From positions 62,001 through 126,000 of the forward strand of contig JAVVLW010002824.1 of assembly GCA_034401795.1 (NCBI GenBank): DNA of 64,000 nucleotides, given 5' to 3'. Below, one piece after another: positions 43,636 through 56,015 of the stretch. Source of the DNA: Chaetoderma sp. LZ-2023a. Taxonomy: Eukaryota; Mollusca; Caudofoveata; Chaetodermatida; Chaetodermatidae. The position numbers were made by a program, and so were the translations under genes. Below the pieces are notes generated by a model that saw nothing but the letters and a program-made list of their open reading frames with translations, did no database searches and was not told where the DNA came from. Numbering within the stretch: the stretch's first letter is position 1; each line of letters begins with the position of its first letter.

Positions 43636-44501
43636 TTAAACCTGCATCACCTGCATCACCTGCTTATGAGTCATAGAAGGGTTCATTGTGGAGAGCCTGG
43701 CTAACCGTGCCAGCTTTTTGGTCTTGAGACAGCTGTTTCTTAGAACGTGGTCATCCAGCGCTATGTCGGGTGCCAGTAGCGTTCTGAGACGTGACATCTG
43801 GAACTTCACCTTATCACCAAGATAGTAGGTCCGTCGCTGGATGGCTTTCTTGATCTTACACTTCCGCGCCATCTCCTCTTCCTACTGTATGACCTCTGGC
43901 TCATCCTCGTCTGAGAAGACAGCTGGCTCATCGTCGTATGTGAAGACATCTGGCCGATCGTCGTCTGTCAAGACTTCTGCATCCCGCTTACTCTCCTCCA
44001 GGAGGACCTGCCAGTATTGGAAATTGTCCATGGTCCTCCTTGCCCTGCATGCGTTCTGTTGATACCAGTTCTCCCGCTGTAGGCGCTCTCCTTCTTGTTG
44101 ACAGATCTGTTGCTGTGCGGGCATCTGTTCCTTTAAGACATTTATCTGTGCAGGGGTTATGAAGGGGCAATCCTCTATCGGGTTCATCATCTCGGCCAAG
44201 GCCAGATATTGCTGGTATGATATCATGTTGTCATCAGGTCAATGAGTAATAAGAGTGTAAACTCTAAATGGGCGTCCGATATCCCATCCTTGCTGGCGTA
44301 TATGTTAATGGAGGGGCTGTCAAACAGGTGACTTACAGGTGTGAACAGGCTAGGACTGAGAGCTTTCCATAGGTTGCTGTTGGCACCTGGGAGATACTCT
44401 ATCACGTCCCGGCCGACTTCTACCAGTGAGCTGCTGTGTGCACTGCCCGGCGGTTGATGTAGCACATCGGCGTGTATGTATGTTGTGCCCCGCTGGAGCA
44501 C
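43636..44501 (-). CDS. Three small minus-strand genes of the Polinton fossil
   Basis: Open frames at 43636-43872 (78 aa, starts MARKCKIKKAIQRRTYYLGD, basic), 43882-44226 (114 aa, starts MISYQQYLALAEMMNPIEDC, Gln-rich middle and acidic end) and 44223-44501 (92 aa, starts MLQRGTTYIHADVLHQPPG). The last two overlap by 4 bp, and spacing is tight throughout, like a compact viral block. None is recognised. Confidence 0.5.
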
Positions 44502-44611
44502 CTCGAAGAGGACCCATTCTACACACGGTACTGTCCCACCGGTCTCCGCTCTAGAGAGTGTGAGATGTTCTCACCACCGGAGAGCAGTAGTCGGACAATC
44601 GGCATGGTTAT

Positions 44612-45630
44612 ATGTCTCGTTTAAACCCCTCCTATAAGCATACTATGGAACCCATATTTGCTCACTCGCCTGGTCTTACTGACCTCGCAGATGTGTATGC
44701 AGTTGATGCTGCCAATGTAGAAGAGAGTGATGGCAAGTCATTCGCCCTACAGTACGAAGCAAGCTCAAAGGCATTCTCCCTCCACCCCATTGGTGGTGAT
44801 GGGGTGGAGATGCTCACAGACCTCAAGGATGTGTCGAAAGGGCGTCTGGGCTGCAACATAGATGGCCACAAGATCGTATTTCGGCACGATTTCCCGAAGA
44901 GGAAGTACATCCTCGAGCCGTTGATTGAGGTCTCGGATACAGAGGTGGCAGACATCAACACCCTAAATGACGACATCAGCTTTCATCTGGTCAAACCCTA
45001 TGCGAGTGGTGCCCCGCCGATGACCCATGAGGGTCTGCTATTGACCCTGGTAAACCTGCAGTTCATGTTTGAGAAGAATGAAGTGTGGTACCGTGCTGGA
45101 CCTGGGGGTAACTGGCAAACATGGTTGCCACTATATAGACCTCCCGCAGTCATTGACATAGAGGTTACTCCCCTCTCCACTGTTGTGAAAAGGGATGGGG
45201 ATCATCCTTCCTCACCTACATAGGTGAAGGTATCTCCCTGACGAGGGTGGGTCACCGGATCGGGGTTACAGGTGGAAAGCTCCGGCTGCGTCGTCCATTC
45301 GATGGCCCAGAAGAAGCTGTTAACCTCCAGGAGGGCATCCTACGGGTAGATGGTGTGTCACATGTCACCAAAGCCAAGGGTGCTGTTAAACTGCTTCAGC
45401 GAGTGGGACTCACTAGCCCGCAAACGACTCATATAGTCCTAGAGCTACGTTTCTTAGCCGGTGGCAAAGTGAAGCAGCTAGCCCCTGCCCCTGAGGGGAT
45501 GAAGATCACTATCGAACCGGATGGAGCAGGGCTCGATCTGGCACAGATATTTCTCGAGGCGTTCACTCTGTTCATGTATAGTCAAGATGCCTTCTTGTAT
45601 ATAAGGCTCGGCGTAGCTGGCAAAAAGTGA
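44612..45630 (+). pseudogene. Unknown plus-strand region of the Polinton fossil, possible virion protein
   Basis: Two open stretches (44612-45223 and 45247-45630). The first starts MSRLNPSYKHTMEPIFAHSP, is strand-and-loop-like in composition with many Asp, Val and Leu, and has a WYRAGPGGNWQTWLPL motif near its end. The second continues with similar composition. The size and place at the right end are where Polintons carry capsid-type genes, but I see no decisive jelly-roll signature. Fossil. Confidence 0.4.
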
Positions 45631-45639
45631 TCTACCGGA

Positions 45640-46086
45640 ACGTGCCACAATAAATAATTGGGGCAAAAGTTATCTACCGGAACGCGCCGCATTATCTACC
45701 GGGACGCGCCGCGACGTAGATAAGGCGGCGCGACGTAGATAGCTGTGGGGGCCATGGATCGCCGATCAGCTGCCCCAGGGCTTGAGATAGCTGTGGGGGC
45801 CACGGATCGCCGATCGGATGCCCCAGGGCCTACCTTGCATAGAGAGGGCCGATAACTTTTTGTTCGATAACATTTTGACCGGGACTGGTCGCGACGTAGA
45901 TAACTTTTTGTTCGAAACATTTCTACAAGGATGGGCCGTGACGTAGATAACTTTTGGCCCATATCTACGCCGAGCCTTACGTCGCCGCGTAGATTAATAA
46001 TCGGCGATTGTCGGTCTACGCAGGGCGATTGTCGGTCTACGGCGGCATCATTTTGAGGTGGTATCATTTTGACTCCGGATACACCA
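45640..46086. repeat. Repeat-rich right end of the Polinton fossil
   Basis: Short motifs recur in both orientations: GACGTAGATAACTTTTTGTTCG, TTATCTACCGG(A/G)ACG, TAGCTGTGGGGGCCA(T/C)GGATCGCCGATC (twice), GCGATTGTCGGTCTACG (twice). No matching sequence is present at the left end. Such subterminal repeats suggest the remains of a terminal inverted repeat. The outer limit is where the EGF exon sequence starts (TTGGTCACATC at 46088). Confidence 0.7.
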
Positions 46087-46242
46087 CTTGGTCACATCTG
46101 GATCCATTGTAACCCGGCTGGCATTCAGTCATATTTGTGCAATCTCCAGACATAAAGTTGCATCGTCTTTACCCACAATATACTGTTAAGCTATGGTTGC
46201 TACAGGTGGTCCTACAGTCGCGATAGTAATTCATAAGCCATT
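46087..46242 (-). pseudogene. EGF exon copy 1 (A-type), dead
   Basis: It aligns over its whole length to the intact copies, but an in-frame TAA follows the CITV-equivalent stretch, the initial Cys-Pro is changed, and the donor position now joins Polinton-derived sequence instead of GTAAG. Confidence 0.8.
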
Positions 46243-47465
46243 CTAAAACAGTCCATTTACATCTTTAAGGTGCGAAAATCACTTACCAATAGTTCATGGC
46301 GTAGCCAGCAATTTTAGCACAGCTTTAACAGTACCAATAGCGATTTAAACTGTGATAGCTTGTGGCTTTAACTACGTTGGATAGCCAGGGTAGTAAAGAT
46401 TTATATAAAGTTCAATGCCGAACTATTCGGTTTGTGGCCACATCCTCATAAGTGTTATGTGCTGAGTCTATCTGTGACCACTACGTAGGCATACGTGATA
46501 GTGGCACACTGGAATATTACATCTGCGAAAAGTATCTACCTAGATAATTTCAGCCACCACCATGAGAAAAAAAGGACCATAGTCTACTCTTACATTTCTC
46601 AGTTAGAATGATGTCATATGAATTGATTGAATTGGGATGTAATAGTGACGTCCATAAACAGGGGAATATTTGAAAATGTAGGCTAAACATCGAATATCAC
46701 TATTTCCTGGCTTAATAACCATATCTGAATATAGTATATATGATTTACGTATCTCATAGAGTATAACTTGAATAAATAGATTGGGATGATTTTAATATTC
46801 ATTTAAGACTTTTAGTGGTGTGGATACAGAATTAATGCATCATGGTGTGATTCCTTTGAGTCAACATCTCTCTATGTATAACACGTTCTCAGACAAAATA
46901 TAATGCCTATCAAGCTAGCAATTATCTAAACCAATCAGATTACATAGGAATTTTAAAAACTTCAAACATTGCTGTGTCTCACAACATAGATTGTTTATTA
47001 TGCATTTGGTAAAATAAATACGTATATAAATGCATAAGATAGAGATCTGGTGTGCAGACTAGATTATATGCAAACAATCATACAGGGCTTTAGATTATCC
47101 CTTAGTTCTAACTTTAAGTCATGCCCAAATGAAATCCGCCCATATGTTAGAGAGCCCAAATTAAAGTTCTACTGCTGCTATAAACACTCAGTAATTGATT
47201 TACAGTCAAGTAAATACTTGCAGATGGATGCTGTGGCATCTTATGGCCATCCAGATGTCTTATAGTGATATTAAAACTAACATGGCTCAAAATAAATCTC
47301 TCAGATTTCAAAATTCTCTAGGTGGTAGGAGCATTGATGGATCCCGGACCAGACATGTGGTGTGCCCAAATAAGGTAAACCTAACGCCCTGAATCATCTT
47401 TGGAATGCACCATTGGGGTAAATTTATATCACAAGTGTCGGTCCAACAACAAAACCATATCTTAC

Positions 47466-47621
47466 CTTTGTCACATCTGGATCCATTGTAACCGGGGTGG
47501 CATCCAGTCATGTTTGTGCAATCTCCAGACATAAAGTTGCATTGTCTTTTCCCACTGTCTACTGCTATGCAATGTGTGCTACAGCTGGTCCTACAGTCAC
47601 CATAGTAATCCATAGGACATT
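47466..47621 (-). CDS. EGF exon copy 2 (B-type), intact
   Basis: 156 bp, phase 1-1, acceptor TTTTAG, donor GTAAGA. It starts ECPMDYYGDCRTSCSTHC and ends GCHPGYNGSRCDKG. Eight cysteines have spacing C-x7-C-x3-C-x3-C-x9-C-x6-C-x5-C-x8-C, the MEGF/laminin-like EGF type. The symmetric phase lets copies be added or dropped without frame change. Confidence 0.85.
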
Positions 47622-48528
47622 CTAAAACAGTTAAATTATGTCTTTGTGTTACCAATATTTCAAAGCCATAGATCCTGCTTGGCCCAAAATCTTATCTCAG
47701 GTTTGACTGTCCTAATAGCGGCCTCAACTTTAACAGCTGGCGCTGGTTTAACTACGTTAGATAGTCAGGGTAGAACAGATTATATAAAGTTCAATGCCAA
47801 TATACTCAGCAGTGTGTCCACGTCCTCGTTTACAATTTCCTGTTCTGGTTCTTTCTGTGATTACAGTATAGAATATGTGATAGTGCCACACATTCATATT
47901 ACATCCGTAAAGCGTGTCTAGCTAGATATATTTACTAACCACAATGAGAGTATAAAATCAGTGTCTAATCTTACATATGCGCCAGAATGACGTCATATGA
48001 ATTGTTTGCAATGCCATGTAATTGTGGCGTCCATAAACAGGGCAATATATTGAAAATATATGCGAATATGTATTACCTTTCGTTCCTAGCTTTAAAAATA
48101 TATCTGAATATAGTATATATTGTGTATGTATTTTATAGTATGTAATCCGAATATATAGATTGTGATGACATTAATATTCATTTAAGACGTTTAGTGGTGT
48201 GGATACAGAAATAATGCACCATGACGTGATTTCTTTGACTCAACTTCTGTCGATGCATAACGAGTCCTTAGGGTGAAATAATGCCTATCAACTGAACAAT
48301 TAACTAAGTTAATTAGAATACAGACGAATTTCAAAAACTTCAAACATCATAATGTCTCACTAAATAGCTTATTTTATTATGCAGTTAGCAAAACAAATAA
48401 ATATTTAAACGCATAAAATAGAGATCGAGTATGCACACTAGATTATCTGCAGACACTCATATTTGGAATGTGCCATTAGGGTAAATATGTATCACAAGTG
48501 TCGGTCCAACAACAAAACCATATCTTAC

Positions 48529-48684
48529 CTTGGTCACATCTGGATCCATTGTAACCCGGGTGGCATCCAGTCATGTTTGTGCAATCTCCAGACATAATGT
48601 CGCATTTTCTTTTCCCAGTATCTACTGTTATGCAATGTTTGCTACAGGTGGACCTACAGTCGCCATAGTAATACATAGGACATT
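48529..48684 (-). CDS. EGF exon copy 3 (A-type), intact
   Basis: 156 bp, phase 1-1, all eight cysteines kept. It starts ECPMYYYGDCRSTCSKHC and ends with SRCDQG at donor GTAAGA. On its 5' side a 44-bp intron-like gap (48685-48728) separates it from a GTAAGT site at 48728. Confidence 0.85.
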
Positions 48685-49913
48685 CTAAAACAGTCCATTT
48701 ATATCTTTGAGGTGCGAAAATCACTTACCAATAGTTCATGGTGCAGCCAGCAATTTTAGCACAGCTTTGACTGTACCAATAGCGGTTTCAACTTTGATAG
48801 CTTGTACCATTTAACTATGCTAGATAGTCGGTGTAGTATACATTTTTTTAAAGTTCAATGCCGAACTATTCAGGTTGTGGCCACATCATCATAAGTGCCA
48901 TGTTCTGAGTCTATATGTGACCACAACGTAAACATACGTGATAGTGGCACACAGGAATTTTACATCTGTGAAGAGTATCCACCTAGATAATTTTAGTCAC
49001 TACAATGAGAAAAAAGGCCCATTGTCTACTTTTACATATCTCCGTCAGAATGACGTCATATGAATTGATTAAAATGGAAGGCAATAGTGATGGCCATAAA
49101 CAGGGGAATCTTTTGAAAATGTATGATAAACATCGAATATCTGTCATTCCTGGCTTAATAACCATATCTGAATTTAGTATATACTGTTTACGTATGTCAT
49201 AGAGTATAACTTGAATAAATATCTTGGGATGACTTTAATATTCATTTAAGACTTTTAGTGGTGAGGATACAGAAATAATGCATCATGGTGTGATTCCTTT
49301 GACTCAACATCTATCTATGTATAACACGTTCTCAGACAAAATATAATGCCTATCAAGCTAGCAATTAACGAAACCAATCAGATTACAGAAGAATTTAAAA
49401 CACTTCGAAAATCATAATTTCTCACTACATTGATTATTTTATTATGCAGTTGGTAAAACAAATAAATATATAAATGTATAAGATAGACATCTTGTGCACA
49501 GACCAGATTATATGCAGACAATCATATAGGGATTTAGATTATCCATTAGCTATAACTTTAAAAGTCATGCCCAAAATGAAATCTGGCCATATTTTATTGA
49601 GCGCAAATTAAAATTCTACTGGCTGCTATAAACACTCATTAATTGATTTACAGTCAATCAAATACTCGCAGATGGATGCTGTGGCATCTTATGGCCATTC
49701 AGATGTCTTATAGTGATATTAAATCTTACATGGCTCAAAATGAATCTCTCAGATGTCTAAATTATCTAGTTTGTATGAGCATTGATGGATCACGGACCAG
49801 AAAGCTGGTGTGCCCAAATAAGGTAAATCTAAAGCCCTGAATCTTATTTGGAATGTGCCATTATGGTAAGTTTTTATCATAAGTGTTGGTTCAACAACAA
49901 AATCATATCTTAC

Positions 49914-50069
49914 CGTGGTCACATCTGGATCCAGTGTAACCGGGGTGGCATCCAGTCATGTTTGTGCAATCTCCAGACATAAAGTTGCATTGTCTTTTCC
50001 CAGCCTCTACCGCTATGCAATGTTTGCTACAGTTGGTCCTACAGTCACCATAGTAATCCATAGGACATT
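49914..50069 (-). CDS. EGF exon copy 4 (B-type), intact
   Basis: All eight cysteines and both splice sites are kept (donor GTAAGA). It differs from other B copies at several residues (AVEAGKRQC, GYTGSRCDHG), so it was not part of the recent homogenisation. Confidence 0.82.
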
Positions 50070-50970
50070 CTAAAACAGTTAAATTATGTCTTCCTGTACC
50101 AATATCTCAAGGCCATAGATCATGCTTACACCAAAATATCAGATTTAACTGTACCAATACTGGCGTCAACTTTAACAGCTGGAGATGGTTTAACTATGCT
50201 TGATAGACGGGGTAGAAAAGATTATATGAAGTTCAATGCCAATATACTCAGCAGTCTGTCCACGTCCTCGTTTACAATTGTCCTGTTCTGAGTCTATCTG
50301 TTACTACAGTATAGAATATGTGATAGTGCCACACATTCATATTACATCCGTAAAGCGTATCTAGCTATATAGCTTTACTCACTACAATGAAAATATAAAA
50401 TCAGTGTCTACTCTTACATATGAGCCATAAAGACATCATATGAATTGGTTGCAATGTCATGTGATAGTGGCGTACATAAACATGTCAATATATTTCAAAT
50501 ATATGCGAAAGAGAATACCTTTCTTTCCTACCTTAATAAATATATCTTAATATATTATATACTGTTTGTGTACCTTATAGTATGTAACCCGAATAAATAG
50601 ATTGTGATGACTTTAATATTTATTTAAGACTTCTGGTGGTGAGCATACATAAACAATGCATCATGCCATGATTTCTTTGAATCAACATCTGTCGATGTAT
50701 AGCAAGTCCTTAGGGTGAAATAATGCCTATCAACTGAACAATTCACTAAACTAATCAGAATACAGACGAATATCATAAACTTCAAACATCATAATGTCTC
50801 ACTACATAGCTTATTTTATTATGCAGTTAGTAAAACAAATGCATATATAAACACATAAGATAGAGATCGTGTATGCACACTAGATTATCTGCAGACACTC
50901 ATATTTGGAATGTGCCATTAGGGTAAATTTATATCACAAGTGTCGGACCGGCAACAAAACCATATCTTAA

Positions 50971-51126
50971 CTTGGTCACATCTGGATCCATTGTAACCTG
51001 GCTGGCATTCAGTCATGTTTGTGCAAACTCCAGACATAAAGTTGCATTGTCTTTACCCACAAACTACTGTTAAGCTATGGTTGCTACAGGTGGTCCTACA
51101 GTCGCCATAGTAATTCATAGGACATT
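50971..51126 (-). pseudogene. EGF exon copy 5 (A-type), dead
   Basis: It has an in-frame TAA at the same place as copy 1, a lost Cys at the fourth position (NHS instead of KHC), and the donor GT changed to TT (CAAG|TTAAG). The shared lesion with copy 1 shows the two descend from one dead A-type copy. Confidence 0.82.
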
Positions 51127-52349
51127 CTAAAACAGTCCATTTACATCTTTAAGGTGCGAAAATCACTTACCAATAGTTCATGGCGTAGCCAGCAATTTTA
51201 GCACAGCTTTGATTGTACCAATAGCGATTTCAACTTTGATAGCTTGTGGCTTTAACTACGTTAGATAGCCAGTATAGAAAAAATTTATATAAAGTTCAAT
51301 GCCGAACTATTCAGTTTGTGGCCACATCCTCATAAGGGTTATGTGCTGAGTCTATCTGTGACCACAACGTAGGCATACGTGATAGTGGCACACTGGAATA
51401 TTACATCTGCGAAAAGTATCTACCTAGATAATGTTAGTCACTACCATGAGAAAAAAGGACCATAGTCTACTCTTACAGTTCTCAGTCAGAATGATGTCAT
51501 ATGAATTGATTGAAATGGCATGCAATAGTGACGTCCATAAACAGGGGAGTATTTGAAAATGTAGGCTAAACATCGAATATCTGTCTTTCCTGGCTTAATA
51601 ACCATATCTGAATATAGTATATATGGGTTACGTATCTCATAGAGTAAAACTTGAATAAATAGATTGGGATGCATTTAATATTCATTTAAGACTGTTGGTG
51701 GTGTGGATACTGAAATAATGCATCATGGTGTGATTCCTTTGAGTCAACATCTATTTATGTATAACACGTTCTCAGACAAAATATAACGCTTATCAAGCTA
51801 GCAATTATCTAAACCAATCAGATTACATAGGAATTTTAAAAACTTCAAACATTGCAATGTCTCACTACATAGATTGTGTATTATGCATTTGGTAAAATAA
51901 ATAAGTATATAAATGCATAACATAGACATCTGTTATGCAGACTAGATTATATGCAAACAATCATACAGGGCTTTAGATTATCCCTTGGCTATAACTTTAA
52001 GTCATGCCCAAATGAAATCCGCCCATATTTTAGTGAGCCCAAATTAAAATTCTGCTGGCTGCCTTAAACACTCAGTAATTGATTTACAGTCAAGTAAATA
52101 CGTGCAGATGGATGCGGTGGCATCTTATGGCCATTCAGATGTCTTATAGTGATATTAAAACTAACATGGCTCAAAATAAATCTGTCAGATTTCAATATTA
52201 TCTAGGTGGATGGAGCATTGATGGATCCCGGACCAGACATGTGGTGTGCCCAAATAAGGTAAACCTAATGCCCTGAATCATATGTGGAATGCACCATTGG
52301 TGTACATCTATATCACAAGTGTCAGTCCAACAACAAAACCATATCTTAC

Positions 52350-52505
52350 CTTTGTCACATCTGGATCCATTGTAACCGGGGTGGCATCCAGTCATGTTGG
52401 TGCAATCTCCAGACATAAGGTTGCATTGTCTTTTCCCACTGTCTACCGCTATGCAATGTGTGCTACAGCGGGTCCTACAGTCACCATAGTAATCCATAGG
52501 ACATT
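52350..52505 (-). CDS. EGF exon copy 6 (B-type), intact
   Basis: Phase 1-1, eight cysteines, donor GTAAGA, acceptor TTTTAG. It is almost identical to copies 2, 8 and 10 (RTRCSTHC variant). Confidence 0.85.
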
Positions 52506-52529
52506 CTAAAACAGTTAAATTATGTCTTT

Positions 52530-52814
52530 GTGTTACCAATATTTCAAAGCCATAGATCCTGCTTGGCCCAAAATCTTATCTCAGGTTTGACTGTCCAAAT
52601 AGCGGCTTCAACTTTAACAGCTGGCGCTGGTTTAACTACGTTAGATAGTCAGGGTAGAACAGATTATATAAAGTTCAATGCCAATATACTCAGCAGTGTG
52701 TCCACGTCCTCGTTTACAATTTCCTGTTCTGGGTCTTCCTGTGATTACAACATAGAAATATACGATAGTGCCACACATTCATATTGCATCTGTAAAGCGT
52801 ATCTATCTAGATAG
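52530..52814 (+). other. Repeated 94-codon plus-strand open frame inside array units
   Basis: The frame starts MLPIFQSHRSCLAQNLISGL, includes LTTLDSQGRTDYIKFNANIL, and ends YLSR before a stop. It recurs at 54976-55260 and 57420-57704 and, altered at the end, at 47646-47921. Because these copies are near-identical DNA, an open frame alone is weak evidence, and the A-type units do not keep the frame. It overlaps, antisense, the region just upstream of B-type EGF exons. I treat it as unproven. Confidence 0.25.
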
Positions 52815-53414
52815 CTTTACTAACTACAATGAGAATATAAAATCAGTGTCTACTCTTACATATAATCCAGAATGACGTCATATGAATTGTTTGAAATGCC
52901 ATGTAATTGTGGCGTCCATAAACAGGGCAATATATTGAAAATATATGCGAAAATTTAATACCTTTCGTTCCCATCTTAAAATATATATCTGAATATAGTA
53001 TATATTGTTTATGTATCTTATAGTATGTAATCCGAATATATAGATTGTGATGACAGTAATATTCATTTAAGATGTTTAGTGGTGTGGATACAGAAATAAT
53101 GCACCATGACGTGGTTTCTTTGACTCAACATCTGTCGATGCATAACGAGTCATTAGGGTGAAATAATGCCTATCAACTGAACAATTAACGAAGCTAATTT
53201 GAATACAGACGAATTTCAAAAACTTCAAACATCATAATGTCTCACTACATAGCTTATTTTATTATGCAGTTAGCAAAACAAATAAATATAAAAACGCATT
53301 AAATAGAGATCGAGTATGCACACTAGATTATCTGCAGACACTCATATTTGGAATGTTTCCATTAGGGTAAATATATATCACAAGTGTCGGTCCAACAACA
53401 AAAGCATATCTTAC

Positions 53415-53570
53415 CTAGGTCAAATCTCGATCCATTGAAACCCGGGTGGCATCCAGTCATGTTTGTGGAATCTCCAGACATAATGTCGCATTTTCTTTTC
53501 CCACCATTTACTGTTATGCAATGTTTGCTACAGGTGGACCTACAGTCGCCATAGTAATACATAGGACATT
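53415..53570 (-). pseudogene. EGF exon copy 7 (A-type), open but missing two cysteines
   Basis: Frame and splice sites are kept, but Cys6 reads Ser (SGDSTN) and Cys8 reads Phe (SRFDLG). Two different disulfides of the module would be lost, so this copy is probably no longer under constraint. Confidence 0.7.
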
Positions 53571-54795
53571 CTAAAACAGTCCATTTATATCTTTGAGGTG
53601 CGAAAATCACTTACCAATAGTTCATGGTGCAACCAGCAATTTTAGAACAGCTTTGACTGTACCAATAGCGGTTTCAACTGTGATAGCTTGTACCATTTAA
53701 CTATGCTAGATAGTCGGTGTAGTATAAATGTATATAAAGTTCAATGCCGAACTATTCAGTGTGTGGCCACATCATCATAAGTGGCATGTTCTGAGTCTAT
53801 CTGTGACCACAACGTAAACATACGTGATAGTGGCACACAGGAATTTTACATCTGTGACGAGTATCTACCTAGATAATTTTAGTCACTACAATGAGAAAAA
53901 AGGACCATTGTCTACTTTTACATATCTCAGTCAGAATGACGTCATATGAATTGATTAAAATAGAAGGCAATAGTGATGGCCATAAACAGTGGAATCTTTT
54001 GAAAATGTATGTTAAACATCGAATATCTGTCTTTCCTGGCTTAATAACCATATCTGAATTTACTATATACTGTGTACGTATGTCATAGAGTCTAACTTGA
54101 ATAATTATCTTGGGATGACTTTAATATTCATTTAAGACTTTTAGTGGTGAGGATACAGAAATAATGCATCATGGTGTGATTCCTTTGAGTCAACATCTAT
54201 TTATGTATAACACGTTCTCAGACAAAATATAATGCCTATCAAGCTAGCAATTATCTAAACCAATCAGATTACATAGGAATTTTAAAAACTTCAAACATTG
54301 CAATGTCTCACTACATAGATTGTTTATCATGCATTTGGTAAAATAAATAAGTATATAAATGCATAACATAGACATCTGGTATGCAGACTAGATTATATGC
54401 AAACAATCATACAGGGCTTTAGATTATCCCTTGGCTATAACTTTAAGTCATGCCCAAATAAAATTCGCCCATATTTTAGTGAGCACAAATTAAAATTCTG
54501 CTGGCTGCCTTAAACACTCAGTAATTGATTTACAGTCAAGTAAATACTTGCAGATGGATGCGGTGTCATCTTATGGCCATTCAGATGTCTTATAGTGATA
54601 TTAAAACTAACATGGCTCAAAATAAATCTGTCAGATTTCAAAATCATCTAGTTGGTTGGAGCATTGATGGATCCCAGACCAGACATGTGATGTGCCCAAA
54701 TAAGGTAAACCTAATGCCCTGAATCATATGTGGAATGCACCATTGGGGTACATTTATATCACAAGTGTCAGTCCAACAACAAAACCATATCTTAC

Positions 54796-54951
54796 CTTTG
54801 TCACATCTGGATCCATTGTAACCGGGGTGGCATCCAGTCATGTTTGTGCAATCTCCAAACATAACGTTGCATTGTCTTTTCCCACTGTCTACCGCTATGC
54901 AATGTGTGCTACAGTTGGTCCTACAGTTACCATAGTAATCCATAGGACATT
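54796..54951 (-). CDS. EGF exon copy 8 (B-type), intact
   Basis: All eight cysteines, phase 1-1, both splice sites. It starts ECPMDYYGNCRTNCSTHC. Nearly identical to copies 6 and 10. Confidence 0.85.
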
Positions 54952-55859
54952 CTAAAACAGTTAAATTATGTCTTTGTGTTACCAATATTTCAAAGCCATA
55001 GATCCTGCTTAGCGCAAAATCTTATCTCAGGTTTGACTGTCCAAATAGCGGCTTCAACTTTAACAGCTGGCGATGGTTTAACTACGTTAGATAGTCAGGG
55101 TAGAACAGATTATATAAAGTTCAATGCCAATATACTCAGCAGTGTGTACACGTCCTCATTTACAATTTCCTGTTCTGGATCTTCCTGTGATTACAACATA
55201 GAAATATGCGATAGTGCCACACATTCATATTACATCTGTAAAGCGTATCTATCTAGATAACTTTACTAACTACAATGAGAATATAAAATCAGTGTCTACA
55301 CTTACATATGATCCAGAATGACGTCATATGAATTGTGTGAAATGGCATGTAATTGTAGCGTCCATAAACAGGGCAATATATTGAAAATATATGCGAAAAT
55401 TTAATACCTTTCGTTCCCATCTTAAAATATATATATGAATATAGTATATATTGTTTATGTATCTTATAGTATGTAATCCGAAAATATAGATTGTGATGAC
55501 AGTAATATTCATTTAAGACGTTTAGTGGTGTGGATACAGAAATAATGCACCATGACGTGATTTCTTTGACTTAACTTCTGTCGATGCATAACGAGTCCTT
55601 AGGGTGAAATAATGCCTATCAACTGAACAGGTAACGAAGCTAATTTAAATACAGATGAATTTCATAAACTTCAAACATCATAATTTCTCACTACATAGCT
55701 TATTTTATTATGCAGTTAGCAAAACAAATAAATATTTAAACGCATACAATAGAGATCGAGTATGCACACTAGATTATCTGCAGACACTCATATTTGGAAT
55801 GTGTTATTAGGGTAAATATATATCACAAGTGTCGGTCCAACAACAAAACCATATCTTAC

Positions 55860-56015
55860 CTTGGTCACATCTGGATCCATTGTAACCCGGGTGGCATCCC
55901 GTCATGTTTGTGCAATCTCCAGACATAATGTCGCATTTTCTTTTCCCACCATCTAATGTTATGCAATGTTTGCTACACGTGGACCTACAGTCGCCATAGT
56001 AATCCATAGGACATT
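55860..56015 (-). CDS. EGF exon copy 9 (A-type), intact
   Basis: All eight cysteines, phase 1-1, both splice sites. It starts ECPMDYYGDCRSTCSKHC and ends SRCDQG. It is the best A-type copy together with copy 3. Confidence 0.85.

Larger units (their letters stand above)
39190..46086. mobile_element. Broken Polinton/Maverick (adintovirus-like) element (fossil)
   Basis: About 6.9 kb between the last ectodomain exon and the EGF array. It holds a protein-primed-type family B DNA polymerase C-terminal part (39190-40555, plus), an unknown plus-strand gene (40574-41173), and a 21-bp minisatellite (41150-41560). A FtsK/HerA-type packaging-ATPase-like region (41640-42270, minus), a row of small minus-strand genes including hydrophobic ones (42456-44501), two unknown plus-strand open stretches (44612-45630) and a repeat-rich right end (45640-46086) follow. 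It is far shorter than the usual 15-20 kb. The left end lacks the N-terminal part of the polymerase and any inverted terminus, and no integrase was found, so it is truncated. The coding parts carry a few breaks. Many frames are still largely open, so it looks younger than the Ty3/Gypsy fossil. Confidence 0.85.

Noticed and set aside
47308-47655. A 115-aa minus-strand frame covering EGF copy 2 and beyond
   Set aside because: Only 47466-47621 is exon. The frame runs on through the donor GTAAGA by chance, and the same read-through occurs in other copies because they are duplicates.
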